From Puffinus mauretanicus (taxonomy: Eukaryota > Chordata > Aves > Procellariiformes > Procellariidae): 64,000 bases of DNA. Below the pieces are notes generated by a model. The model was not told the origin of the DNA. It did no database searches and was given only the letters and a program-made list of their open reading frames with translations. The stretch is taken from assembly GCA_023333565.1 (NCBI GenBank), contig JAJKFH010000770.1, forward strand, positions 186,001-250,000, read 5' to 3'. Position numbers and translations under genes: made by a program. The stretch's first letter is position 1, and each line of letters begins with the position of its first letter. Of the stretch, positions 1-12,384 are shown in pieces.

Positions 1-3000
1 CAGCATGCTTGGGAGGTAATTTGATCAGAGCCTTCCCTGCATGCAGCCACTGCGTAAGAGCGCTGAGTACCCGGAGGACGGTGCGGCTCTTCTCTTTCTC
101 TTGGTCCTGGACAAATTCCCACTGGTTTCTGCACGCCGGCCGTGAGCTGTGTGCTTGGGTTTTACCCTCCACTGCTGCAAAACAAAACAGGAATCACCGA
201 CAGTCGTGGACACCCAAGAGCGAGAGCGACCCGGGAGACATGCAGCACGTGGGTGCCGGGACGACAGAATTGCAAAGCTGAGTGAAAAATCCCCCCGAGC
301 CGTTGTGCTTCTGGTGGGAGCTGCTGCTCCCCAGCCCAGCCTGGCGCAGCGGCGAGCACGGCTGCTCCCCGGCCCCAGCCGCCCTCGCTCCTCTAACAGG
401 GCTTTAGGTGCTCCGGGCACCATAACACGTGGTGCCCCGAACCGCCTCGGGATTCTTGACTTTTTCTGAGCCATTTGTCACACATCCAAGAGGTAAGGTC
501 TGATGTCGGTCTCCAAAGAGGACAGACGGCCCAGAGCCGGATGCCTGCCGTAGCGGGGCGGCCCCTGCCCTGCGTGCCGGGAGAGCGGGGTGATGCTTCC
601 CCTCCCTCCCTGGGGTTCGTGGGTTTTGTTCCCCTGTGAACACTCTAAGGCTCTGTTTTAACCCAACAGTGCTGCTAGTCTAACAAATATTTCCCCTTTT
701 TGTTTTTAAAGCGCTCTCTGAGTGCGCCAGAGGCTCAGTCTCCGTCTGCAGCTCTGCTACGAGACGTCGCCGTCCCCTGTGCACAGCAGCTCTTCGGTGT
801 GGAAACCAGCGCGTGGGTACAGCAGGTCTCTGCTCAACGCTGAGATACCGCAGTGAGAGCAGGCAACATGAAAGGGACTTTCATTGCAGCCAAATCGTTT
901 GTGCCTTCATTTGCTGGCCCGGTTGCTCACTTTGTCAGGTCCACAAAGGCACCAGCTCTTCTCATGTACGTAGGGTAGATGTTACAGTCATTTAAAGGCA
1001 CTTCCCTCCAGTTTCTGCCTTGCAAAAATGTCAAGTACTGGGAACGGCAGCCGTGGCCCGTCAGCCCTCTGCCACCTCGCCCCAGCCCGGGTGTCTGTGC
1101 TGGTGACGCTCCTCAAAGACCCGGGTGCTCGGGCTGGTGAAGCCTCCTCCCGGGGCGACGACGGAGGCTTACAGACGACAGCCGGAGTTAGGAGTCTCTG
1201 CACCCCCGGGATGTTATGCCCCAGGCCAGCCAGGGGAAGGCGGCAGCCCAGACCCACCAGCCCTGGGAGGACCGGGTTCGGTCGGGGGGGCGCCGGGCGC
1301 GGGGCCGGGAGCTGCAGCGTGTGTCCTCCCCCGGCTGCTCTCCAGCCTCCGCTGCAGCGCTCGCAGAACAACTCGGGCTGGCTTCCAACAACACGATACG
1401 CTGCTTGCTGTTTTATGTGGCTTTACGGGGCTAATCCTCTTTGCCTGCGGTGCCCTTGCTGGGAGGAGCGGGTTTGGTGTGTTTGTGTGGGCTTTGGGGG
1501 ATGCCGCGGTCAGAATCCGGAGCCCGAGGCAGCAGCAATGCCAGGGAAAGATTACCGTGCTCGGCCGGCTCCGCTGCCACGGCCGCTCTCGGTTAATTAT
1601 TTGTTTGAGGATTACATAATGCAGATGTGTTCTTCAGAGCTTAGCAAGGGATTTAAAAAAAATTTAAAAGAGGGATGAGGAGAAGACACAAAAGCTGGAA
1701 AGAGAAAGACTATAAAAGAGCAGGGAATGAAATGGGAAAACAAAAGATCTAATTACAAATGACATTATTTGAATTCTCATCAACTTAATTCAATTTTATT
1801 TTCTTATTGCTTTAATCTTTGAGCTTAATTCACTGGAACATAGTGCATGAAGGATGCAATGAGATCCGCGCAGGGTTTGTTTGGGGCAGGCTGCGGTGGT
1901 GAGTGCAGGCAGCCCCAGCGTTGTTTTTCTGTGGGCTGGATATATCTGTTCTCAGTCCTGGAGGTTTCAATTCAAAAAAAGGTGATAAAAATTCAGCATT
2001 CCTCCCTGTGCTTATGTGAAATGGTATCTGAAACGGCTCCAGCTTTGATTGGATACCCAGCGTGACCTGACATTTAATCGAGGATGGGAAAGCACAGGTA
2101 TCTTAAAGAACAGGAGGAAAATAATTCTGACATTGTGCTCTTGATGAGAAAATAGCATTTTTCACATTACATCGTGCGTTACATTACATTACAAGTACTG
2201 AGGGCTACGCAAGTGATGCTCAGAGAGAAACACATTTGGACTTCCAGAGGGAGCTTGTGATGCTTGGGGGTTCGCATGAATTTTAAATTAAATTATTAAG
2301 CAAAAATCTTGCCCAAAGCTCAAGGACTATATCACATATCAAATTTTTAAAATTCTTTGAAATTGTGCTCGCAGTAGGCATGCCACCATAATGAAGTAGT
2401 AATTAGTCTGAAACAAATTAAGTGATCTAAATAGCTAAAGCAACAAAACACGGGTAATGTTGCTTGTGGGAAATAATACACTTGACAACCAAACCAGTTC
2501 TTGTGTCTCCACTTCTCTCCTGCGTCAGGAACAACTGACGTGGAGATGAGCCAGGAGCCCTGCTGCATCCTGCCTTGTAGAGCAGCTGGGATCACACGGT
2601 ACTGCAGGCTGGGATTAACCGCAACAGCGGGACGCTGCCGGCACGTGTCAGCCCTTCGGAAGCGTGCGGTGCTCCGCGCTCGCCCAGGGCCCGAGCAGCT
2701 CTGGGGACAGTCCCGGCTCCCTTCGGGTCCAGCCCCCGCTGCGCTCCGTCGGGCGTTGTTGCACCGGTCAAAGCTGCCTCTCTGCCCAGCCCTGCAGCGG
2801 TTTGGCTCCTCAAGTTCATTACTAAAACTCACCCAGCAGCAAGCACCGTGCAACTCTCCAGGGCTTGTATTTCACACCACGCAGTCCTTTCCTCAGGATA
2901 TTTCCTCACTCGAGCGTGGATTTGCTCAGCCTGCGCGTTCCACGTGGCAGACCCGCCGTCACGCTTGCTGCTGCTCGCTGGCCTTCCCTACCCCCGCCTC

Positions 3001-5129
3001 GTGCTGCCAGCAAGCAATGCATGACCTTTCATTTCAGCTCCCGTGGAAGCAGGCACATTCACATTTTAAATTACAGATATTTCAGCCAAATAGCCTATTT
3101 GTGTTCAGTCTTTATTATCATCTTACACTGTTTTGCAATTGACTAAAAGTAGACGTGGGTTTATTTGGGGGTATATATAATGTTGGGTACATGCAGCCAA
3201 CATATCTCCATGCATTGATTTTTGGGCCAGCTCTGAGAAAGGCAATTCAATAGACAATTAAATTAGCAGCTACATTTGTCATTTTTGGCCCAAATGAGAT
3301 CCCAAGAAGAAATTGCCCTGCTGTCGGCTCAGAGCTCATCACTCTACGAGGAATACTGCATGTTAAAGCCTGAGCTGAGCTGCGTCTTCGCAGGCTGGAA
3401 GTCTGCCTGTGAACTTTTTGCTCTCTGCAGCTGGTTCTAGCAATATACCTTGGAACAGAGTTATTGTCTGCAAGCAAAACAGCAACTTGGTCCAATGTCT
3501 TCCAAGACAAAATTCAGCAAGACCTTTTATGTTAATTTCGGTATTTTCCTCTTGGTTTGTGTTACGACTATTTCTGCACCCACTCTATGCCAATGTAAAT
3601 ACGACATGAAGTAGGGGAGTCAAAGCAGAAATGGGGCCACGTTTACAGTTCTGTGCATGATAAAAGCTAAGGAATTTCTGCACACCTCTGCTGAAATGTC
3701 GTGCTGCAGCAGGAAGGGCCAAATTCCACGATTTCAAGGTTGGTTTGCACAGGTACGTCTGCATTCGCTATTTCCTCTTTCGATTCCCATCCAAACCTCT
3801 AGCACCAAAGCCCACCTTCACCCACCCCCTTGGACCGGCCTCCAAGAGCAGAGGAGACAAAACCTGGGCTGCCCTGTGCCTCGCACCCGCCCCTGGCACT
3901 CGGCTGAGGACCGGGGTGTCCGCGAGAGCTGCGTCTCCCTGCTGGTCCCCCCGGCCCCGCTCCCACCACGGCAGGAACCTCCGTGCCGGCTGGTTATCAG
4001 CTGGCATTCGGGATGCTTTCACCTGCAGTAATTTATGGTGCACGTTGTACCAGTGTGAAAGGTTTCCCATCAGCAGAGCACTGCATTTATGGCACTAGGG
4101 CACATGCAGGATTTAAACCTGATGATGCCTGCCGGATCTGCTGCCCAGAGTCACCTCTGCGCCGAGCAAACCGTCCTCCGGCTGCGTGCGTCGAAAGGGA
4201 CAACAACGGAGAAGCTTCTGAAACATCCCCTGTCCCTGGGGCTCACAGCCAGCAGGAAAAACATGCTCTGTGGCTAAGGTTTGCTACATAGGCTTTTGTG
4301 TCTTAAACGTTTTATACATCATTTTATTCCCCAGCATTTATTGACTGTGTCGAGCACAACGATGCTAATAATAATACTCAGAAAACACAGTTGAAAATAA
4401 TGTTTCTGGTTACTACCAGAGCACCAGAAAGCAACAGCAAAATGTTTTTAGCCCTTGTTAAAACAACGAAAAAAAACGCTCCAAGCCTTGAAAATCTCTT
4501 GAACACATGAGCAATTGGAAAGCTCCTTTTCTGTGCCATCCCTTGTACTTCTGCCTTCAAAACCAAAAGTGAACGTGAGGCTCAAAAGCAGAAGCTGCCT
4601 AGGCAGAAGGGATGTAATATTAATATTTCTGCCTTAGCAGAACATTTTTCCCCGAACTCCTTAATTACCCAGGTAAGCGGATAACTCAGCCTTTCTGGCT
4701 AATTGTACAATAATACCTGCCATCTGCTACTGTATTCCAGATTTGTGGGGGCACAGCTGCATGCAGAGTGCTTAGTGAAACAACTGCAAGCTTTTATAGA
4801 TCCTTATAACTTCTGCAACAATGAATCTGTTCTAATTAGCACTAGAAATAAATGTTTATGATGTAGGAAATGACAAAATGTATTTCTCACCAAGATAATA
4901 ATTCACCGTAGAAGAAACCTAAGGCCAAACCATACAACGTGAATTGAAATGATCCTTTCTCTGTTTTGGTACGTATATACAGTAATATTTGCAGGCAGTG
5001 TGCTGGTTAAACCAAAATATCCAGCGCAAGGCCTCTCGTTAGGAACAGATACTGGCCACCAGTGTCTCAGAGCTCTTCTCTTTATCCTCTGTGGACCTGG
5101 GCAGGAGCAGCGAGAGCAGGTCAGGCTGT
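1..5129. other. Intergenic sequence, no gene seen
   Basis: GC-rich to about 1650 with the CpG block at 1.1-1.35 kb, then alternating AT-rich islands at 1720-1835, 2275-2445, 3050-3260 and 4300-4900 (includes gtaattagtc near 2399-2408 and tatatataa near 3172-3180). Short tandem word ttacattacattaca near 2180. No exon, RNA gene or recognised repeat family. Confidence 0.6.
1090..1345. promoter_or_regulatory. CpG-rich block
   Basis: Dense in CpG (cggggcgacgacgg, cggtcgggggggcgccgggcg). Moderate island by eye; no exon recognised in either direction. Confidence 0.4.
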
Positions 5130-5400
5130 GCGGTGGCCACGGCTCGTGACCCGGCCCGTGAAACCCAGACCTGGAGAAGCAGCTCGGAGTGAGCCCGTCC
5201 CAGCGCGGGCGCCGGCTCGCCTGGGGAGGGGGCAGCCGGGCAGGCGGCTCGCCAGCGTCCTGCGCATCGCGCCTGCAGAAAAGCAGACGGGAGGAGAAGT
5301 CGGTCTGTCCCGCTGGGGACCAGGTGGGCTCCGAGCGCTGGAAGCGCCGCGCACCCGAGCAAACCCCTCGGTGCCTCGTGCCGGCGGTCTGACGGGGCTC
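5130..5400. promoter_or_regulatory. CpG-rich block
   Basis: About 29 CpG by eye in the 240 bp 5161-5400, with GC around two thirds. No adjacent exon or splice pattern was recognised. The overlapping frames (4903-5571 minus, 5062-5535 plus) are Arg/Pro/Ala-rich and open on both strands at once, a GC effect. Confidence 0.5.
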
Positions 5401-5539
5401 GATCCCTTGAGTCGCCTTCCTCACGCACCCAGAGGTTTTCTTTCCTTTTCTCTTCTTTCTTTCACAGCCGCTGCCCGAATTTGCTTTTGGTTTGGCCACT
5501 GTAAGGGACAACAAGCCTTGACAGGCTGGGATTGATGGC

Positions 5540-5815
5540 ACCGTTGGGAGCCCCGGCAGCCGAACAATCATGCAGAGCAGCCGGCAGCGGCGGTTTTTCA
5601 GGAGCTGTCAGCGTGATGGAGCGCCCGGGCAGGGACCCCGCTGCCGCAGCGCTGGCAGGGTGGCCAACGCTGGAAATGGGCTCTGCTTCTCCCGGTGGAC
5701 GCCGGCCCTCGGGGTTCAGCCCTGGAGCGGGGCCGCGGGATGCAGGAGCAGGATGCAGGAGCGATTGCCCGCGGGCTCCCGCGGGAGCTGGGCATTGCCC
5801 GGCCCAGGGGATTGG
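5540..5815. promoter_or_regulatory. CpG-rich block, second half of the 5-kb pair
   Basis: About two dozen CpG by eye in 270 bp, including ccgcgg and cgcggg. Includes a small duplicated word, ggatgcaggagca, near 5737-5762. Separated from the block at 5.13-5.40 kb by an ordinary pyrimidine-rich stretch. Confidence 0.45.
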
Positions 5816-8279
5816 CTTTCACACCTCCTCAGCAGCTAACGCGGAGGATGATTAAGGTCTGGAGGGGCTGAATCCGTCACGCTCAGTGGTTCGGGCACAG
5901 CCCCGGGGAGGGGATGGGAAAGCACCAGCGCTATCACTTCTGTTCCTGCTTTATTTACGACGGTTTCAGATTGAAATGTACCTGCTCTGGGTCGGGCTGC
6001 GCTGTGAGGATGGGCAGGAGGAACAGCCAGTCTGGGTTATTTAGAAAAATAATGAAAGGCCCATCCTCTCCGTCTAGCGAAAGCTTTTGTTCAGAATAAA
6101 ACCACAGAGGAGACGTTTCAGCCACTTTGGCACGGGGTGTTGGCGTTGTGCCGGCGGTGCCCGTGCCGGGCCGCTGGTGTTCCCGCGCGGGTGGCAGCAA
6201 GGAGCCGGGGCCAGAGCCGGGCTCCTCCCGTGGCATCTCTCCATCAGCACTCTCCACCTCTTGGCGCCTGGGAGGAATTTACTGAGGGGCGACTGTGGGC
6301 ATTGGGTGGCTGGGAACAAAGTGCCACCCTGCTCCGCCTTCTCCATCTCAAGTAACAAACCTTTAATTTTGTTTGAAAGTGAATCAAATAATAAGGTTTG
6401 GTTTTTACACCTCAAGAACTCATATTCTCAGTCACAAACTTGGATAAATCATCTTTATTTCAATAAATCTGATGCAATTACTTTCCACTACTAGGAAAAT
6501 TTTCTACTATTTGCCCTTGAAAAAGAGCCTATAACATGCCTGCATTCAATATCGCCACAAAATGGAAAGCTAACGTGATTTAGGGGAGCTGAACTCTTCC
6601 TGTTAAGTAATGTTTTCCAGGACTTGATTTCTCTTCCAATATTTCCTCTGTCAATTAGCCAAAGCAATTTCCACTGACTAATAAAGCAGTTGGTTAAGCT
6701 TATTTTCCAATCAAAACTCACTTAATTTCAGCAAATAATGGTTGAAAAAAAAATTGATCAAAAATATTTTCCCCCAGAAAATCAGACTGCCTGGCAGAAA
6801 ATGAAGGGGCCTTCCAGCCCAGGTCCTCCCTGCTGAGGTGTCGCATCCGATCAGGAATGCCAGCCCACCAGAAATAAACAGATACAGTCTTAGGTGAATT
6901 CTTCACATACTTGATGTCAGCCATTGATATTACATTGTGCTTTGCTTGACAGTTTTGTTGAATCAGGGTTTTACCCGACAGTTTTGGCCCTGCAGCATCC
7001 CCAGACCGCACACTGAAACGCCGATTGCAGATTCACTTCCAGCCGCGGCCGGGGCGGAGACGGCAGCCGCTTCTCATCGTGCAGGACAGCGCGCCGACTT
7101 TTAGGAAAGAATATAAAAGATGTTTCCAACTTGAAAACCCTACGTAATTTAAGGGAAAAAATGCTGACGTTTGCATTCTTTCTGTCTCTTGGATTAGCAC
7201 CTGCGATTAGGACAAGCACCCCCGCTTCACTCCCTGCCAGACGAGGGACGTGGGTTCGGACTGCTTCAGCTCCTTCCCGCGGCACGCTGCGCTGGGGCAC
7301 AGCTCCGTTCAAGGAGGCTTTGCAGCATCCTCTGTTGCGCTCGGAGGGATCACACTGTAAGGTCAATTTAACCAGCTGACACGTGTTCTTGTCATCGGTT
7401 ATTGAAGTACGTTGCTATTGATTGCTGATAATACCTTAGTGGAACTGCTTGCTTGGTAGAAAACGGCAGAAAGATTTTTTTAATGGTAATTACTTAGTTT
7501 TCTTTCCCAGAGATGAATTCTAATTATTCTTTCTGTTTCACAATGTATGTCATGCGCTCTGCTGGAAGAGCAGAAGGACATTGAAATAAAGGCTTTAATT
7601 TATTGTACATTACATATTAAGTTACCTTTCATGAATATTAAGTGCATGGACAGCTATAGCTTTGAAAACAAAAGTCTGAATGATTAATTTTCCTATTGCT
7701 CATTTTTCCTCCCCATCGGAACGACAGTCCCGCAGCGTTCCCCGGCCCCCCCCCGCAGAAATCGCGGCTCCGGGTCTCTGGGCGAGGGTTCGTGGGCCGT
7801 GCCCGGCGTCAGTATTCTGCACAGCGCTTCCCCGCCTGCTGCCGTCCCCAGCGGCTCGAAAAACGACTTCAAAGGAAAACTTCAGACCAGGAATCTGACG
7901 TGCCATCAGAATTTTTCAACCTTGAAGACATAACCCCACCAACGCGTGCCTGAAGGCTAATGAGAACTGGGAGGAACAGGCACCGCAGAGGGAGTCAAAA
8001 CGGGGAAAGGCGGAGGTTTTGGGAAGTTCTCCATCAAGCCTCAGAAACTGCCCTGGGGGACACGTAAACTTAATGAAGGTGGCAAATATAAGAGTTAACC
8101 TCAGGAGAAGTGAACAGGGACACAGTGGCCCAAGCCTGAAATTCCAGCGCAGCAGAGGCTCCTCGGGGATGATGCCCTCGGGCAGAAACCGGAGGAGGAA
8201 CAAGGTGATGCAGCGAGAGCAAACCCCGGGGCCGCAGAGGAACCCGCTGGAGACTCGGGCCCTTTCGAGAAAATTCCTG

Positions 8280-8560
8280 TGCTACCACTCACCCCTTCAG
8301 ACGTTGTCTCGTTTGCTGGCATTGTTGATTATGTTTACCTTGGCAATTATGCTGCAAATTACTTTTTCAAATTTCAATCATAACATTAGCGTGCCAACAA
8401 TATTCCTGAATTTTATGGCCACATCCACTTCGTGGAGGCAGTTTTTCAGTGCTTCAAACAGAATTTCCATGGCATCACCTTGGATTTTTATTTGAATGCA
8501 CTCCCGAGCTTCTGAGATGGTAAGACCTTTACAGTAACACCAACATAGCCCAAATTCTCC
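8280..8560. promoter_or_regulatory. Candidate conserved noncoding element
   Basis: About 280 bp of AT-rich, non-repetitive complex sequence (gcaattatgctgcaaattac, caatcataacattagcg) inside GC-rich flanks. The open frames across it lack coding character. Regulatory role is inferred only from composition. Confidence 0.25.
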
Positions 8561-9229
8561 AATAAATGGAAATGTTAGCATTACTTTTTTTTTTCCCCCC
8601 TGAAAGGGCCTCCTTGCCACAACACCGTGTTTATAGGGAACTTCTCTCTTTACTCCCTGCCAGCACAAGGATAACATATGCTGTAGTTAAACAGAACCGT
8701 TGTCTTCTGAGCCCGTTATCTTCTTACCGTGACAGGACAGTCTCTATCAACTCATGTCTTAGTCCAGAAAGTCATTTATTTCCCTGTGCTCTGCTTCTAA
8801 TGCCACCCATGATCCATAACTATTGTAAGAAATCAATTCATGCCTGTTACTATTTCCTAAGCAATGTCTGTCTAACTTCAATCCCAAAACACCACCAGAT
8901 AGGGAAACCCGCGGAGGTTAAGGGGTACAGAAAGCTGGGATTAGCTGTAATTTTCTCTTGGAAAGGAGTTATCTCGTCCTAAGCCACATGACTATCGTGT
9001 TGGAAGCCATTAGCACTTGCATGTCCTGCCGTTCCCTACAGGAAGATATTATTTCTCCTATGCAACATAAGCTCCTGAACAAAATCCAGAATTACTTGGG
9101 AAGAGGAGGCAGAGTACAATTTAACAGCATTTTTGGAGGGAGCCAAAGTGCGTGATTGAGGAGCTGATTACCCTCACAGCTCAGAGCGTGGGGCACTGGG
9201 ACAGATTTCCAAGCAAGCCTTTTGCTGCT

Positions 9230-9410
9230 GTTCTTGCTGACAACAATGAATTTTCATACTAGCCAAATGCAAATTAAATTGCTCTAATGAAAAGCAAATA
9301 CAGAGGTTTTGCACTGCTAACACTAAGCCTCCAGATAGGTCGTCCTGAAAATAAAATCTGTGCACAGTCATTACAAAAGCTATTGCCTCTTAAAAGAGAA
9401 AAATCCTCCT
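9230..9410. promoter_or_regulatory. AT-rich island with POU octamer
   Basis: Contains the exact octamer ATGCAAAT (9267-9274) followed directly by TAAATTG and CTAATGA. It resembles a conserved noncoding element bound by POU/homeodomain factors. No transcript evidence. Confidence 0.3.
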
Positions 9411-9879
9411 AAACTCCAGGAATTTTTAGCATCTTTCCCCAGAAGCTGCCCGCCCAATGTTTTGATCTCTTCCCCACTCAGCCGCAGCCTCTGGTTTGAA
9501 ACACTTCATCTGACTTGCACACTCAGGGCTGTGTGGGCTGAGGGAAGGTGGGAGAGGCATTGCTCCTCCAGGGCTCATTTATTCAAGATTTACAATTAAA
9601 TCTTGGCTGAATTGGGCTTCTCTGAGCGCCGAGTCTCAGCTAGGACAAGGGCGGTGTGCGGTGGCTCCTCCAGCCCCGTTCCTCGCGGTGGCAGAGCACA
9701 AGCCTGTGCCGGCCCTGACCCCCGGGAAGGGACATCCCGGATTTTTCAGGCGTTACAGGTTAAAGCCATATTCCCATTATTAGCCGCTAGGAAGGGCAGA
9801 GCAGAAAGCCAGGCCCTCGCACTCTTCTCAATGTTTTGCCAGTGACAGCTGGAAAGGGGTTTTTCTGTGAGCTCCCCCC

Positions 9880-10110
9880 CTCCCTCAATTTTGTTGGCAT
9901 TTATAGCAATGTCATTTTTCCAGAAAGATGTGGCAAAAATTACTCTGTGTCCCAAGGGACATCAGCGGTGCGTGCAGAGGGAAATCAAATTAGAGTCTAC
10001 AGCCTGTTGTCTCAGGCTAATAAATGATTTTGTGACATTTATTGGAATAAGAGAGGAATAGGGGAAAGCAAGAGACTTCAAAGAATTAATGCTGATTATT
10101 AGCGACCAAA
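9880..10110. promoter_or_regulatory. Candidate conserved noncoding element
   Basis: AT-rich complex block with aatcaaattag, ggctaataaatgattttg and gaattaatgctgattatt; several homeodomain-type ATTA cores within 230 bp. Confidence 0.25.
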
Positions 10111-11759
10111 GAACAACAGGCTTGATGGCACTGGGGGGATTCGCCTGTTCTGAGCCCAGACACAGTAATCCCTCTCACAAGTACAAACTCGAGGTATTTT
10201 CCTCGCCAAGCAAACAAAGGAATCGCCATTTCCAGAGCTCTTTGCTGCAGTGGATGGCACAGAAACATTTGCGTTTGCCGTCTCCAGTAACTCCAGGTCA
10301 CGCGAGGGAAGAAAAGACTAAGGTGGAGTGATGGGAAGTTTCAGCTGGGATCAGTTTTCGCATTGTCAGCGCAGAGCTGCCAGTCTGACCCTTTCTGGCT
10401 CCTTTTCAGGAGCATCTGTGAGATCAGAACAGGAACCGCAACTTTTGCATGAAAATCACCGAACTCGGGAATTTGAAACTATTCTCTGGCCTGAAGACAT
10501 TCATCTAATTTAACATGATGCTCTAATCATCCCCCACTAATGTGCTGAGCACCAGACACCAGTATAGCAAACACTAACATTTCCAAGGCACAATGCGTGA
10601 GGTACATTTGTGTAGCCTGTGAAGTTCCATTTTCAAATAAACCCTATTTTCTCCTCAAGAGGAGATTGAGAAATTGTAATAATTAATCTTCAGCCAGACA
10701 GCATTAGTTACCAGGAGTAACCACATTAAATTATACTTTGCAGCAAGCAGCAGAAATAGCGGAAAACCTGGGGGCTGGGGGCTGCAGGGGTGGGCAGCGG
10801 AGCATTAACGCTGGGTTTGCCAAGGGACTAGCCCAGGGGAGCATGGATTATCTTTGCTTTCCTCCCCGCTGGAGACGTTTTACACTCCATAGCACATTTG
10901 CTGTTAAGCAGTTTGGTCTTTTGGCTTTGTGCGGCTGGGCAGGCGTGGTACGTGCACGCCAAGGCTTTGCCTGCGCTGGAAGAATCGCTGGAAATCTTCC
11001 GGGTTCCCGGATCTTGTGTCTTCATCTTTCGTTACCAACGGACACCAGCTTTTCTTCCTGATCTCCACCAGCGGCCCCAGCTCCCCAGGGCAGGACCCCA
11101 CAGCCCTCGGCAGCAGCAGTCTGCAAGCGGCAGAGGTGAGCCCAGTCTCCAGCGAGTAAATCTGGGTTTGAGTAAACGTGATTTCTTCTTAGTTCTTTCC
11201 ATGTGGGGATTTTATGGCCAGATCTCTGACTTGCTCTAAACTCTAGGGAAAAGACAGGATCATTTCTGCATTGCAGACTCCAGTTCGCCATCTCCCAGCA
11301 GCAAGCATCCTCGGCCAGGCCCGTGCTGCTGCCCGATGCGATCACGCCGCCGTGTGTGTGACCTCCACCATCGCCCAGGCTGGTGGGAACGCATTCTCCC
11401 CACTGCAGAGCCATGATCTGGAGGCAGCTCGTATAGCGGCAGCGTGTGAATCAGGAGAGACTGTTTTCCTTGTGTTTATTCCCCAACACCACCCCCAAAA
11501 CACAGAACTGTGTCCCATACTGCAAACATCCCAGCACCACCCATGTGTGTTTGGGTTAAATGAGCTCTGCTTGGCTGAGCATTAATGAACATTGATCCCT
11601 TGAGGAGATTTTGCAAGAGCTGTCACTAGCAGGAGACACCTTGGTCATTAAAGCAGTTGCTTCTTCATGGGGTCTGAGGAAATGTTTAATGGTTAAAATG
11701 CATACCAACAGTCTCCAACACCAAGACATGGAAATGAAACGCCGTGCGCTGCTGGTTGT

Positions 11760-11960
11760 ACTGTTACCACTGGATTAGCTTCCAGGGCTTGTCTAATGAG
11801 CAGACATTTCTCCTCCTGTTGGCCCAGGGCCCACAGAAGATTTTATCGCATTTCATAAGATATCTGTGGGACTGTGCTACATTTTCTCTTTACAAACTTG
11901 CTTAATTATGTACCTCCTGGCTTTTGCTGGGCTCCATTAAATTAAGCTGACCACGGCTGT
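11760..11960. promoter_or_regulatory. Candidate conserved noncoding element
   Basis: Contains gtctaatgagcag, a TAATTA core at 11903-11908 and ccattaaattaagc. Non-repetitive and compositionally distinct from the GC-rich flanks. Confidence 0.3.
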
Positions 11961-12344
11961 TGACCAGCAGCCTCTCGGGCAGGCAGCAGCCAAGCAGATG
12001 CACTGCACCCCTTCGTGATTGATCTCCCCCCCTTGCTAAGGTCATTGCTCCTGCAGCTTCAGCAAAGCCTTCTGAAGAGCTTCACACAGGTGGCCCTGCT
12101 CTCGGGATGGCATTGCTTTTGGAAGAGGGTAAATGCAGATCTGCTTGGCTAATTTAAGGCAATGGCTGTGAGTAGCCTTAAGCAGCGCTAGGGAAGAGAG
12201 GTGAATGCCCCTAACCACAACATAATTGCCCATCTTAAGGGTGGGGTGGAGCACAGTCCTGCAATTAGGGGCAGGTGGAAGTGGGAGCATCGTTACTGCA
12301 GGGTATAAATTCTGTGGGGAAAGGCTCTTTTACCTTTTTGGATG

Positions 12345-12384
12345 TGTGGTCTAGTGTGGTGGTCTTCCTTGAGATACTTGTGGT
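12345..12384 (+). promoter_or_regulatory. Cluster of three RUNX-type TGTGGT motifs
   Basis: TGTGGT at 12345-12350, 12355-12360 and 12379-12384, all on the plus strand within 40 bp. The motif is the RUNX core; a homotypic triplet is suggestive but a six-base word is common. Confidence 0.25.

Noticed and set aside
4903..5571. 222-codon minus-strand open frame in a CpG block
   Set aside because: CpG islands suppress stop codons; both strands are open, and the composition is Arg/Pro/Ala-rich.
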